Origin: Caryophanon latum
GTDB lineage: Bacteria > Bacillota > Bacilli > Bacillales_A > Planococcaceae
Assembly: GCF_001700325.1 (NCBI RefSeq)
Contig: NZ_MATO01000030.1
Span: forward strand, 1 to 64,000
Length of the DNA: 64,000 bases
Direction: 5' to 3'
Made by a program: the position numbers and the translations under genes. The notes under the pieces are model-generated. The model was not told where the DNA came from. It made no database searches and saw only the letters and a list, made by a program, of their open reading frames with translations. Below, piece after piece: positions 25,042-32,715 of this stretch; the first letter of the stretch is position 1; each line of letters starts with the position of its first letter.

Positions 25042-25860
25042 GTGAAAAAAATAATGAGGCTCGTGCTGCTGATCATCGCCGGATATCTTTTTTTATATAT
25101 CAACAATGAATGGCTTATCACAACCGAGCACGTGTATGAAACAAATAATATACCACAAAGTTTTGATGGCTTTCGCATCGTGCAAATATCAGATTTACAT
25201 GATGCGACATTTGGCGAAGGGCAGGAGCGTTTAATTGAAAACGTCGCAAGCGCTAGACCAGATGCGATTTTTTTAACAGGCGATTTAATCGACAGCAATC
25301 GCTACAATTTAGAGCGTAGTTTACAGGCAGTGCGCGGCTTTATTGACATCGCACCAGTGTATTACGTGTTAGGCAATCACGAGGTAGCAACGAATTACGT
25401 CGGCGATATTTATGCATCGCTTGAGGCGCTCGGTGTTCATACGTTAAAAAACGAAGCGGTCACATTCGAGCGCGGTGATGCGAAGATGACGATTGCTGGC
25501 ATTGAAGATCCGCTTATGAATACACCGACGAAGGATATGTTAAATGAGGCGCTGCAATATGTACGAGACGATGAGTTTACGCTGTTGCTTGCACATCGCC
25601 CGGAAATGGTTGAGCATTATGCAAACGCCGCAGTTGATGTCGTATTTTCAGGGCATGCACACGGTGGACAAATTCGCATTCCGTTCGTCGGTGGGCTTGT
25701 AGCACCAGGGCAAGGCTTGTTCCCGAAATATACGAGTGGGCGCTACGATGAGCTAAATACGTCGATGTATTTAAGTCGAGGTTTAGGCAATAGCAGCATG
25801 CCGTTTCGTGTGTTAAATTTACCGGAAATACTCGTTGTCGAGCTGAAAAAAACAAAGTAA
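25042..25860 (+). CDS. Membrane-anchored metallophosphoesterase (YkuE/YaeI type)
   Basis: A 272-residue calcineurin-like phosphoesterase with an N-terminal membrane anchor (about 5-21). The di-metal motifs are complete: SDLHD (near 53-57), GDLID, GNHE, LAHRPE and GHAHGGQ. Related YkuE/YaeI proteins are thought to hydrolyse phosphate esters of lipids at the envelope. Start assignment is uncertain: GTG 25042 has only a moderate upstream AGAGCGG, and ATG 25054 has none. The first DnaA boxes lie 120-260 bases upstream. A terminator follows immediately. Confidence 0.86.
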   Translation: MKKIMRLVLLIIAGYLFLYINNEWLITTEHVYETNNIPQSFDGFRIVQISDLHDATFGEGQERLIENVASARPDAIFLTGDLIDSNRYNLERSLQAVRGFIDIAPVYYVLGNHEVATNYVGDIYASLEALGVHTLKNEAVTFERGDAKMTIAGIEDPLMNTPTKDMLNEALQYVRDDEFTLLLAHRPEMVEHYANAAVDVVFSGHAHGGQIRIPFVGGLVAPGQGLFPKYTSGRYDELNTSMYLSRGLGNSSMPFRVLNLPEILVVELKKTK

Positions 25861-25903
25861 AAGGCATAGGACGTATTAAACGTTCTATGCCTTACATTTT
25901 TTA
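25861..25903 (+). terminator. Terminator after the metallophosphoesterase gene
   Basis: 14-bp stem AAGGCATAGGACGT / ACGTTCTATGCCTT with one wobble, followed by ACATTTTTT. Confidence 0.8.
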
Positions 25904-25933
25904 TTTAAAATTTTTCTCGCTACGCTCGAAAAA

Positions 25934-27094
25934 CTAAGCTTGTTGCATCGCCTCGATAACTTGTGCCGCTGTCAGTAACGGTTCGCCACCACCTTGCACA
26001 AACTGGTCATTGCCGCCGCCTTTTCCGTTAATGAGCGGTAATACATGTGCGGTAATATCCTTCATGCTGCGGGTCACATTTTCGCCACGTGCTGCGACAA
26101 TTTGAATTTTGCCATCGACGTGCGACGCAAGGAATACTTGTGTATCGGCATTTTGCGTAACGACCGCGCGCGCAATCTTTTGAAGCTGCTGCATCGACAA
26201 ATCGTCAAACGCTTGAGTGGCAATCGTATTTGTCACAAGCTGCGCTACAATTGAATCAAGCTGTGCATCAAGTAACGCCTGTAGCTTTTTATCTGTTTGC
26301 TTCGCGCTATTCATCACTTTTTGCAATGCAGTCGCAGCGTCAATTTCAGGAACGCTTAGCTGACGTGCCACATCACTTAACACGCGTTTACGCATCGCTA
26401 GCTCGTGTAATACGCGCTGACCGCATACGAAATGAATGCGCGTTTGCTTTTTCATTTTTTCGACGTGTAAAATTTTCACCATTTGTACTTGCCCTGTAGA
26501 AGATGGGTGCGTGCCACCACAGCCATTGTAGTCGAAGTCCGGAATGATAACTAAACGAATGTCCCCTTCGACCGCGACATCTTTACGCAAGCTGTAGTCG
26601 CCAAGCTCATTTGCTGTAATCCATTTCGTTTCAATCGGGCGGTTTTGTAAAATGATGTCGTTTGCGCGCGATTCTGCTTGTGCGAGCTGTTCGTCAGTTA
26701 CTGCTGCGACGTCTACATCGATCGTCACCGTTTCAGAGCCAAGATGAAAACTCGTCGTTTGAATATCGAAAAGCTCAACAAACGCGGCAGTTAATATGTG
26801 CTGACCGGCGTGTTGCTGCATGAAGTCGAAGCGGCGCGTCCAATCAATTTGTCCGGTAACGTCTCCAGTGACTGGGGCGCTAACGTAATGGCGAATGTCG
26901 TCTCCTACTTTTTCGACGTCCGTCACTGCGACGCCATTTAACGTACCGATGTCGTGTGGCTGCCCGCCGCCTGTTGGGTAAAAAGCTGTGTTCGATAGCA
27001 CGACGAATGCGCGACCGTCGTGTTCACCAAAGTTTGTGACCGTTGCTTCGAATTGCTGAATGTATGCGTCGTTATAATAAAGTAAATGTTTCAA
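25934..27094 (-). CDS. Alanyl-tRNA editing protein, long form (AlaX-L)
   Basis: A 386-residue free-standing editing protein that hydrolyses mischarged Ser/Gly-tRNA(Ala), related to the editing and C-Ala parts of AlaRS. Zinc ligands HAGQH (about 95-99) and CGGTH (about 192-196) are present. The C-terminal DHHA1-type domain ends with GKGGGNDQFVQGGG, characteristic of AlaX-L. The start is TTG at 27094 with AGGAGGT upstream. A family A repeat begins only 25 bases upstream of the start codon, so the native promoter must lie within or beyond that element. Confidence 0.93.
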   Translation of the reverse strand: MKHLLYYNDAYIQQFEATVTNFGEHDGRAFVVLSNTAFYPTGGGQPHDIGTLNGVAVTDVEKVGDDIRHYVSAPVTGDVTGQIDWTRRFDFMQQHAGQHILTAAFVELFDIQTTSFHLGSETVTIDVDVAAVTDEQLAQAESRANDIILQNRPIETKWITANELGDYSLRKDVAVEGDIRLVIIPDFDYNGCGGTHPSSTGQVQMVKILHVEKMKKQTRIHFVCGQRVLHELAMRKRVLSDVARQLSVPEIDAATALQKVMNSAKQTDKKLQALLDAQLDSIVAQLVTNTIATQAFDDLSMQQLQKIARAVVTQNADTQVFLASHVDGKIQIVAARGENVTRSMKDITAHVLPLINGKGGGNDQFVQGGGEPLLTAAQVIEAMQQA

Positions 27095-27118
27095 AGAGAT
27101 ACCTCCTAATAATTGTTT

Positions 27119-27290
27119 TATTAGAGACGATGAATGTATTTGAGAGTGGTGTTATTCGGCTCTTCACATCGAGGCAGGCTTTCCGCGGGCGTGGCGTGAG
27201 CCTGTAGTCTCACGCCCACGCTTTTCCCGCAGGAGTCCGCCTCTTGTTTCGAGCCGGTTTTCAGCAGCATTCTCAATCACCGAATATATA
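27119..27290 (+). mobile_element. Family A MITE-like repeat, diverged copy (A3)
   Basis: 172 bp, same length and block order as other copies but with many substitutions at the ends (TATTAGAGACGATGA left, TCACCGAATATATA right). It lies directly upstream of alaX, and is inverted relative to copy A4 at 27843. Confidence 0.75.
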
Positions 27291-27295
27291 TGATA

Positions 27296-27395
27296 CGTGT
27301 TGGCTAGCTATGTTACGACGCCATAACTGGACGCGTGAGCCGAGCCCCAGGAAAGCGAAGCCGCACGCGTCCAAATTGTCAATGAACATATGCAT
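27296..27395 (+). repeat. Family B-like hairpin element
   Basis: CGTGTTGGCTAGC at about 27296 resembles the family B left end, and TCAATGAACAT near 27379 resembles its right end. Between them GGACGCGTG and CACGCGTCC (9-bp perfect stem) enclose the family core GCCGAGCCCCAGGAAAGCGA. Confidence 0.55.
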
Positions 27396-27415
27396 ATCCA
27401 GTATAACGCAAATAG

Positions 27416-27443
27416 TTGACCGCGCGCCGTTTTGCGTTATGAT
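27416..27443 (+). promoter_or_regulatory. Candidate sigma-A promoter for the 101-residue protein gene
   Basis: TTGACC (27416-27421), 16-base spacer, TATGAT (27438-27443), 30 bases before the start codon. Confidence 0.6.
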
Positions 27444-27472
27444 TAAAGAAAGACAACGAAGGAGCTTGACGC

Positions 27473-27778
27473 ATGGACATTACACAATACTCAGTAGATG
27501 AAATTAAAGACCCGACAAATATTATTGAAGGTAAGCGCTACGAATTTTTAATCGACGTAGACATCGACGAAGAGGACGAGCTATACCGTGAGCAAGGTAT
27601 CGAAATTCGCGCAATCATCGGCGAGCTAAACGGCGAGTACAGCTTAAAGAGCTACTTTTTAATCGACAAAGCGGATCAAAGCTACTTAGACTTCGCATTA
27701 GATGAAGACGAGGAAGCGGACATTTTAGCATTTTGTCAGCAAGAGTTAACAGAGCCAGCACCGGAAAGTTTTGAATAA
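27473..27778 (+). CDS. Conserved acidic protein (DUF6509-like)
   Basis: A 101-residue, strongly acidic soluble protein with no signal or membrane segment. The start MDITQYSVDEIKDP, then IIEGKRYEFLIDVDI, resembles a small family of Bacillales proteins of unknown function (DUF6509), recalled with moderate certainty. GAAGGAG lies upstream of the ATG at 27473. The gene is flanked by two family A repeats in opposite orientation and ends at a clear terminator. Confidence 0.7.
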   Translation: MDITQYSVDEIKDPTNIIEGKRYEFLIDVDIDEEDELYREQGIEIRAIIGELNGEYSLKSYFLIDKADQSYLDFALDEDEEADILAFCQQELTEPAPESFE

Positions 27779-27784
27779 ATAATG

Positions 27785-27825
27785 AAATGTCTTTGTTGAT
27801 GTATAATCGGCAAAGACATTTTTTT
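27785..27825 (+). terminator. Terminator after the 101-residue protein gene
   Basis: AAATGTCTTTG pairs with CAAAGACATTT around a 15-base loop and is followed by T7. Confidence 0.8.
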
Positions 27826-27842
27826 ATGATGAACTGGATAAC

Positions 27843-28014
27843 TATATACAAGGTGATTGAAATTTAGAATGTGAACGAGGCTCGAAACAAGAGGCGGACT
27901 CCTGCGGGAAAAGCGTGAGCGAGAGACTACAGGCTCGAGCCACGCCCGCGGAAAGCCTGCCTCGATGTGGAGAGCCGACGAACAAAACGCTAAAATACAT
28001 TCACCGTCTATATA
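27843..28014 (-). mobile_element. Family A MITE-like repeat (copy A4)
   Basis: 172 bp, near-identical to A2, A5 and A6 but in reverse orientation, bounded by TATATACAAGGTGA and TCACCGTCTATATA. It is followed by ~110 bp of very A/T-rich sequence (28015-28125) that likely contains the promoter of the next gene. Confidence 0.87.
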
Positions 28015-28139
28015 CATAGATATAATTCGAATCATTAATATAAAAGTAAATTATATTTTAAATAAAGTTAAAAAATAATTGAATAATATTTAAAATTAAG
28101 TTAATATAAATGTAAGGAAAGTTGAGGTGGAACGATACG

Positions 28140-28439
28140 ATGGACATGAAGGACATTCCAGATTGGGTGTTAGCTTTAGAAAAGGAAGATATCGAGTTTA
28201 TTAAAAAGTTCGTCATCAATTCCGGCTCGCTAAAGGAAGTTGCTAAGTTGTACGATGTGTCTTACCCGACTGTTCGGCTAAAGCTCGACCGTCTCATTGA
28301 GAAGATCAAGCTAAGTGTCGAAGCGGAAAATGGCGACTTCATTCAATTTGTGAAGCAGCTCGTCATTGACGACCGCATTGAATTAGAGGAAGCAAAACTC
28401 ATTATTGAAAAATATAAACATGAAAAGGGGCAAGCGTAA
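28140..28439 (+). CDS. DUF2089-family HTH protein
   Basis: A 99-residue probable DNA-binding protein. After an acidic start (IPDWVLALEKEDIEFI), residues ~25-60 hold a helix-turn-helix, with SGSLKEVAKLYDVSYPTVRLKLDRLI. The C-terminal part is helical. This order is typical of DUF2089 proteins, which often precede genes for small membrane proteins, as here. The ATG at 28140 follows GAGGTGG by 9 bases. Its stop overlaps the next start by one base, giving coupled translation. Confidence 0.78.
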   Translation: MDMKDIPDWVLALEKEDIEFIKKFVINSGSLKEVAKLYDVSYPTVRLKLDRLIEKIKLSVEAENGDFIQFVKQLVIDDRIELEEAKLIIEKYKHEKGQA

Positions 28440-28726
28440 TGTTTGGATTGGGAGATATTTCGAGTGTGTTATTATTCACAGTTTTATTAGGGGTGCAGTA
28501 CGTATTAGCAAGTCAAAAAAGCGTATATTGGGGTGCGATTTTACCGGTTGCATTTGCAGGCTGGGGGACTTACGTGATGGCGACGACGAACGGTCATGTT
28601 GTTGGACAAGGAACAATCGTGCTGTTAGGGGTAGCATTCCTTTGTGGGCAATGGGTGAGCGGTCGCAAATCATTAAAAGCGAAGCAACAAAAAGAATTGC
28701 GCAAAATGCAAGTGCAAGATATTTAA
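28439..28726 (+). CDS. Small membrane protein
   Basis: 95 residues with three hydrophobic segments (about 8-24, 29-46, 57-73) and a very basic C-terminal tail that should lie in the cytoplasm. No family name is recognised. It overlaps the DUF2089 gene by one base (TAATG), so it is co-translated with that regulator and may be its membrane partner. It ends at a terminator. Confidence 0.75.
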   Translation: MFGLGDISSVLLFTVLLGVQYVLASQKSVYWGAILPVAFAGWGTYVMATTNGHVVGQGTIVLLGVAFLCGQWVSGRKSLKAKQQKELRKMQVQDI

Positions 28727-28732
28727 CTAGTG

Positions 28733-28764
28733 AAGCTGTCCGAGAAATGACTCGGGCAGCTTTT
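28733..28764 (+). terminator. Terminator after the DUF2089 operon
   Basis: AAGCTGTCCGAG / CTCGGGCAGCTT stem with one wobble, then TTTT. Confidence 0.8.
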
Positions 28765-28850
28765 AAGCTTTTCGTAAGGTTCATGTACGTTTACGTTCAG
28801 CGAATTCGTGTAAGCTATAAGTATAGATTAATTTAGGGAGGAGTTTGTTG

Positions 28851-30002
28851 ATGGATGTATACGTACAGCCGATTTTAACGGCAGGCATCGTGTTTGTCGT
28901 GCTAACGTTTTTACTGTTCGTACCGTGGTGCATTTACACGTTTCGCAAATACGGCTTTTTATCATTTTCGAAATCACTCATTATGTTTTCATTTATTTTT
29001 TACTTTTTCGCAGCGCTGTTTTTAGTGTTGCTGCCGCTGCCGGAGACGACAAATTACTGCGCACAAATTAAGCCAGACACGGTATTTTACAATTTGCGTC
29101 CGTTCCAGTTCGTATCGGACATTTTATACAAAAGTGGCATTACGATCAATCCGGCGACGTGGGTACAAACGTTTAAGCAGCCGTCATTTTATCAAGCGTT
29201 TTTCAACTTCTTGCTGCTCATGCCGCTTGGTGTTTATTTGCGCTATTTTTTAGAGGAAAAGACATATTGGAAGCGCGCATTTTTCATTGGGTTTGGCATG
29301 ACGTTGTTTTATGAAGTGACGCAGGTGACGGGCATTTACGGCATTTACGATTGTCCGTACCGCATTTTTGACGTCGATGATTTATTGTTAAATAGTACAG
29401 GGGCGCTAATTGGTTTCTTCATTGCGCCAGTTGTGTTAGCGTTGCTGCCGTCGCACGATGATGTTGTCGAGCATGCAGAAGAGGTGAAAAGGCGCGATGA
29501 AGTCGGCCCGCTTATGAAGCTGTTTGCAGTGCTTCTCGATGTGGCGATCATTAATTATTCGTGGGATTTACTCGTGTTATTAAGCGGTGAGGCGAGCACG
29601 TCATTTGAATTCATTTATAAGTCGATGATGTATGCAGTCGTCTTTGCGATTGTGCCGATTGCGACAAATGGTGCGACCGTCATGATGCTCCTATTACGCT
29701 TCCGCATGAAACCTGAACGCGAGACGAATTTCGTGACAGCGACAGTGCGCAGATGGATTGCGCTATATGTGACGTACTGTATTTTCGAAGTCGCACGCGT
29801 TATGAGCCGCTTCGACGTACCGATGGAGAGCGATTTTTACGTCTTTACGATTTTGGCGAGCGTCGGAACGTGGGCAATTGCGATGGTGACGCTACTTGTG
29901 TTATTCATTCACGGCATCATCGTATTACTCGGTCGTGGCAAACGTCGATTTTACTTTGACCGCGCTGCACGATTAGTGGCGACGCGCAAAGTGAAAAAAT
30001 AA
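28851..30002 (+). CDS. VanZ-family membrane protein with C-terminal RDD-like domain
   Basis: A 383-residue membrane protein. The N-terminal ~200 residues show the VanZ pattern: NLRPFQFVSDI, NFLLLMPLGVYLRYF, the TLFYEVTQ segment and DVDDLLLNSTGALIGF. The C-terminal ~180 residues add more helices in an RDD-like arrangement. VanZ of enterococci is associated with low-level teicoplanin resistance, but for most homologues the function is unknown. I chose ATG 28851 with GGGAGGAG 8 bases upstream over two preceding in-frame TTG codons. A terminator follows. Confidence 0.82.
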   Translation: MDVYVQPILTAGIVFVVLTFLLFVPWCIYTFRKYGFLSFSKSLIMFSFIFYFFAALFLVLLPLPETTNYCAQIKPDTVFYNLRPFQFVSDILYKSGITINPATWVQTFKQPSFYQAFFNFLLLMPLGVYLRYFLEEKTYWKRAFFIGFGMTLFYEVTQVTGIYGIYDCPYRIFDVDDLLLNSTGALIGFFIAPVVLALLPSHDDVVEHAEEVKRRDEVGPLMKLFAVLLDVAIINYSWDLLVLLSGEASTSFEFIYKSMMYAVVFAIVPIATNGATVMMLLLRFRMKPERETNFVTATVRRWIALYVTYCIFEVARVMSRFDVPMESDFYVFTILASVGTWAIAMVTLLVLFIHGIIVLLGRGKRRFYFDRAARLVATRKVKK

Positions 30003-30010
30003 ATTTTTCG

Positions 30011-30042
30011 TGCTAGTGGACATGTCGCCACTAGCATTTTTT
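30011..30042 (+). terminator. Terminator after the VanZ-family gene
   Basis: TGCTAGTGG / CCACTAGCA 9-bp perfect stem followed by T6. Confidence 0.8.
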
Positions 30043-30099
30043 ACGTGGAAAAGGGGAATAGTATGAAGAGAGTGAGACAAAGAAAAAGGGGGCAACAAG

Positions 30100-31428
30100 A
30101 TGAAAGTAGTCATTATCGGTGGCGACGCAGCAGGTATGAGCGCAGCGATGGAAATGGTGCGCAGTGAAGTGGACGTCAATATTACCGTGTTAGAAAAGGG
30201 CGACATTTATTCGTACGGGCAATGCGGGCTGCCGTACGTTATTGATGGGACGATTGCCGACACGGACGAGCTTATCGCAAAATCGGTCGAGGCGTTTCGT
30301 GAAAAAGGAATCGATGCACGCACGCGACATGAAGTAACATACGTCGACATTGATGAACAGCTTGTGGAAGGAACGGACGGGCATACAGGTGAGCCGTTTT
30401 CAATTCCGTATGACAAGCTCATTATCGCAAGCGGGGCGAGTCCGACGATGCCACGATGGAACAACAAACAGCTCGACGGCATTCATACGATTAAAACGAT
30501 TCCACAAATGGAGGCGCTGCTACACGATTTAGAAGGTAAGGAGCACGTCACTGTTATCGGGGCGGGCTACATCGCACTTGAAGCGGCAGAAACACTCGTG
30601 TCGCGCGGCTTGCAAGTACGCATCATTCAGCGCGGTGCACAGCTAATGAGTACGATCGATGCGGAGCTTGCCGAGCATATTTTAGCGGAGGCACAAAAGC
30701 AAGGTGTCGAAGTATTACTGAATACGAATACGCTCGGCTTTATCGGTACGTCACACGTCGAAGCAGTCGAGACGGAAAACGGTACGTACGAAACAGATGT
30801 AGTAATCGTCGCAACAGGTGTCCGTCCGAATACGCAGTTTATTGAACATACGCATATGCATACGCTCGCGAACGGGGCGATTATCGTTAACGGGCAAATG
30901 GAGACGAATGTGTCGAATATTTATGCGGCAGGTGATTGTGCAGCGCATTATTTACGCCACATTAATCGCTATGCGTACATTCCACTTGGCACGACGGCGA
31001 ATAAGCAAGGGCGCATCGCTGGGAAAAACATCGTCGGGGAACTGCTCGACTTTAAAGGTATTCTCGGGACATCGGTGCTGAAATTTTTCGACGTAACGAT
31101 TGGGCAAACGGGTATGAATAATAGCTCGGTCGATGAAGTAAATGCGGACGTGCGCGTTATTCGTTATACAGCGAACAATCATGCGTCGTATTACCCGAAC
31201 GTGCAGCCGATGCATTTATGTATGTTCGTGCATGCGCGTACACAGCAGTTGCTCGGCTTACAAATCGTCGGTGGTGACGGTGTCGATAAGCGCATCGATG
31301 TATTTGCGACGGCGATGACTGCGAACATGAGCTTGAAAGATTTATCGGATTTAGATTTAAGCTATGCGCCACCATACAACGGTGTGTGGGACCCGCTGCA
31401 GCAAATGGCAAACCGCTTTAGTTTGTAA
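30100..31428 (+). CDS. CoA-disulfide-reductase-type flavoprotein
   Basis: A 442-residue FAD/NAD(P)-dependent oxidoreductase. The FAD-binding GGDAAGMSAA is at the N-terminus, a single active-site Cys42 sits in YGQCGLPY as in CoA-disulfide reductase and NADH oxidase, and a second Rossmann motif VIGAGYIALEAAE is near 157-169. IYAAGDCA binds FAD ribityl, and a C-terminal dimerisation domain ends the protein. The single redox Cys supports CoA-disulfide or polysulfide/peroxide reduction, but the true substrate cannot be fixed. The ATG at 30100 follows AAAGGGGG. Confidence 0.85.
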   Translation: MKVVIIGGDAAGMSAAMEMVRSEVDVNITVLEKGDIYSYGQCGLPYVIDGTIADTDELIAKSVEAFREKGIDARTRHEVTYVDIDEQLVEGTDGHTGEPFSIPYDKLIIASGASPTMPRWNNKQLDGIHTIKTIPQMEALLHDLEGKEHVTVIGAGYIALEAAETLVSRGLQVRIIQRGAQLMSTIDAELAEHILAEAQKQGVEVLLNTNTLGFIGTSHVEAVETENGTYETDVVIVATGVRPNTQFIEHTHMHTLANGAIIVNGQMETNVSNIYAAGDCAAHYLRHINRYAYIPLGTTANKQGRIAGKNIVGELLDFKGILGTSVLKFFDVTIGQTGMNNSSVDEVNADVRVIRYTANNHASYYPNVQPMHLCMFVHARTQQLLGLQIVGGDGVDKRIDVFATAMTANMSLKDLSDLDLSYAPPYNGVWDPLQQMANRFSL

Positions 31429-31435
31429 ACGAAAG

Positions 31436-31465
31436 GACGACTAGTTTTATGCTAGTCGTCTTTTT
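31436..31465 (+). terminator. Terminator after the CoA-disulfide-reductase-type gene
   Basis: GACGACTAG / CTAGTCGTC 9-bp perfect stem and T5. Confidence 0.85.
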
Positions 31466-31470
31466 ATTCG

Positions 31471-31551
31471 TTAAAAGCCGACGATGCCGACGTTAAACAT
31501 CGTTCCAAAAGCAAAGGACAGTGACAGCAAAGCACGAATGAATCGATTCAT
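31471..31551 (-). CDS. Possible 26-residue hydrophobic peptide
   Basis: ATG at 31551 is preceded by GGAGGGC with a 7-base spacing. It encodes a 26-residue peptide that begins MNRFIRALLSL and continues with a hydrophobic stretch to IVGF. Nothing similar is recognised. A peptide this short may be chance, but the ribosome site is very good, and the frame lies immediately downstream of a decayed coding remnant on the same strand. Confidence 0.35.
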   Translation of the reverse strand: MNRFIRALLSLSFAFGTMFNVGIVGF

Positions 31552-31587
31552 GATGAAAGCCCTCCTTTACAAAGTTAAAGTAACCAT

Positions 31588-31775
31588 CTATTCCCACATT
31601 GCATGGACATTAATCTTTTGCTCGTCGACTTTCGCCATATACGTTTCAACTTGCATATCGTACATTGCATGGACATTAATCTTTTGCTCGTTTGCGTAAA
31701 TTAGATTTGTTGATACGCCATTTTCCTACAGCTGAATCGCTTTTTTGAACCGTAAAATCGAAATCAATGCTGCAT
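31588..31775 (-). pseudogene. Decayed coding remnant with an internal 66-bp duplication
   Basis: On the minus strand one frame reads a protein-like stretch (ISILRFKKAIQL, an in-frame TAG, then ENGVSTNLIYANEQKINVHAM) ending at TAG 31590-31588. A 30-bp direct repeat (31596-31625 and 31662-31691, period 66) makes the peptide segment EQKINVHAM occur twice. The in-frame stop and lack of a start indicate a dead fragment. The parent gene is unknown. Confidence 0.35.
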
Positions 31776-31785
31776 TATGATAGCA

Positions 31786-31835
31786 GAGCGCGTGCGCCGA
31801 GCCCGAGGAAAGCGAGCCGCAAACCGCGCACTGCT
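31786..31835 (+). repeat. Family B core hairpin fragment
   Basis: AGCAG..CGCG..GCG on the left pairs with CGC..CGCG..CTGCT on the right, enclosing GCCGAGCCCGAGGAAAGCGA. This is the family B core also seen at 8597 (inverted) and 27328. Confidence 0.55.
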
Positions 31836-31858
31836 AATTTAATGGCGAAACGTTAAAC

Positions 31859-31912
31859 GTAAGGTTGCTGTAAGGTTGCGCTAATTTTAACGTAAGCTAC
31901 GCGGGGTATAGT
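31859..31912 (+). promoter_or_regulatory. Response-regulator-type operator and promoter of the Yxd-type transporter operon
   Basis: GTAAGGTTGC occurs twice, at 31859-31868 and 31870-31879, exactly 11 bases (one helical turn) apart. They sit just upstream of a weak -35 (TTTTAA at about 31885) and a -10 TATAGT at 31907-31912. Tandem half-sites on one face next to a poor -35 are typical of OmpR/PhoB-family activation. Confidence 0.7.
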
Positions 31913-31947
31913 AAGTGTAATAGCAAGTGCGAAAGGGGTTCACATAC

Positions 31948-32715
31948 ATGAAAGCACTATTACACGTGAAACAATTAAATAAAATATACGGCAAAGGCAC
32001 GCAGCAATTTCATGCACTACAGGACATATCATTTAAAATTGAAGAAGGTGAGTTCGTTGGTGTCATGGGCTCATCAGGTGCGGGGAAGTCGACGCTCCTT
32101 AATTTGCTCGCAACGATTGATACACCGACGACGGGCGACATCGTCATTGCAGGGCAAACGGTGTCAACGATGAACGCCGATCAACTAACCGATTTTCGCC
32201 GCGACCATTTAGGCTTCATTTTCCAAGATTACAATTTGCTCGATTCATTGACGGTGCAAGAAAACATTTTACTGCCGCTTGCGATTGCGAAAAAGCCAGC
32301 GAAAGTGATCGCTAAAAAAGTCGAGGAAATTGCACAGCTATTTGGCATTGAGCAGCTGCTGCATAAATACCCGTACGAAATTTCAGGTGGGCAAAAGCAA
32401 CGAACTGCCGCTTCCCGTGCGCTTGTAACCGAGCCGAAGTTAATTTTTGCGGACGAGCCAACAGGTGCGCTCGATTCGAAATCGGCAACGGAACTACTGC
32501 ATAGCTTCTTGCGACTGAACGAGGAAAAAGAGGCGACAATTATGATGGTAACGCACGATGCATACGCCGCGAGTTTTTGTCGCCGCATTATTTTCATACA
32601 AGACGGCAAGCTCGCTCTTGAAATTGTTAAAGGGACGAAAACACGTCAGCAATTTTTAGAGCAAATTTTACAAACGATTGCACAAATGGGCGGTGACCGT
32701 CATGACGTTATTTAG
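31948..32715 (+). CDS. ABC transporter ATP-binding protein (BceA/YxdL type)
   Basis: A 255-residue ATPase of the MacB/BceA group. Walker A GSSGAGKST (about 43-51), Q-loop FQDYNLLDSLT, signature SGGQKQRTAASRAL, and Walker B LIFADEPTGALDSKS are intact. It works with the ten-helix FtsX-type permease that follows. The ATG at 31948 follows AAAGGGG. Its end overlaps the permease gene by 14 bases. With YxeA and the nearby two-component genes it resembles the B. subtilis yxdJKLM-yxeA locus, which answers cationic antimicrobial peptides. Confidence 0.93.
   Translation: MKALLHVKQLNKIYGKGTQQFHALQDISFKIEEGEFVGVMGSSGAGKSTLLNLLATIDTPTTGDIVIAGQTVSTMNADQLTDFRRDHLGFIFQDYNLLDSLTVQENILLPLAIAKKPAKVIAKKVEEIAQLFGIEQLLHKYPYEISGGQKQRTAASRALVTEPKLIFADEPTGALDSKSATELLHSFLRLNEEKEATIMMVTHDAYAASFCRRIIFIQDGKLALEIVKGTKTRQQFLEQILQTIAQMGGDRHDVI

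Noticed and set aside
28015-28125. Possible ncRNA in the A/T-rich stretch before the DUF2089 gene
   Set aside because: It shows only strong A/T bias with no stable fold; a promoter region is the simpler explanation.
31596-31691. Start of a CRISPR array (30-bp repeat, 36-bp spacer)
   Set aside because: There are only two repeat units, no leader and no cas genes, and the repeat is in frame with a coding-like remnant.
31484-31699. Plus-strand open frame of 71 codons
   Set aside because: It arises from the duplicated 30-bp segments. The opposite strand reads more like protein and there is no ribosome site.
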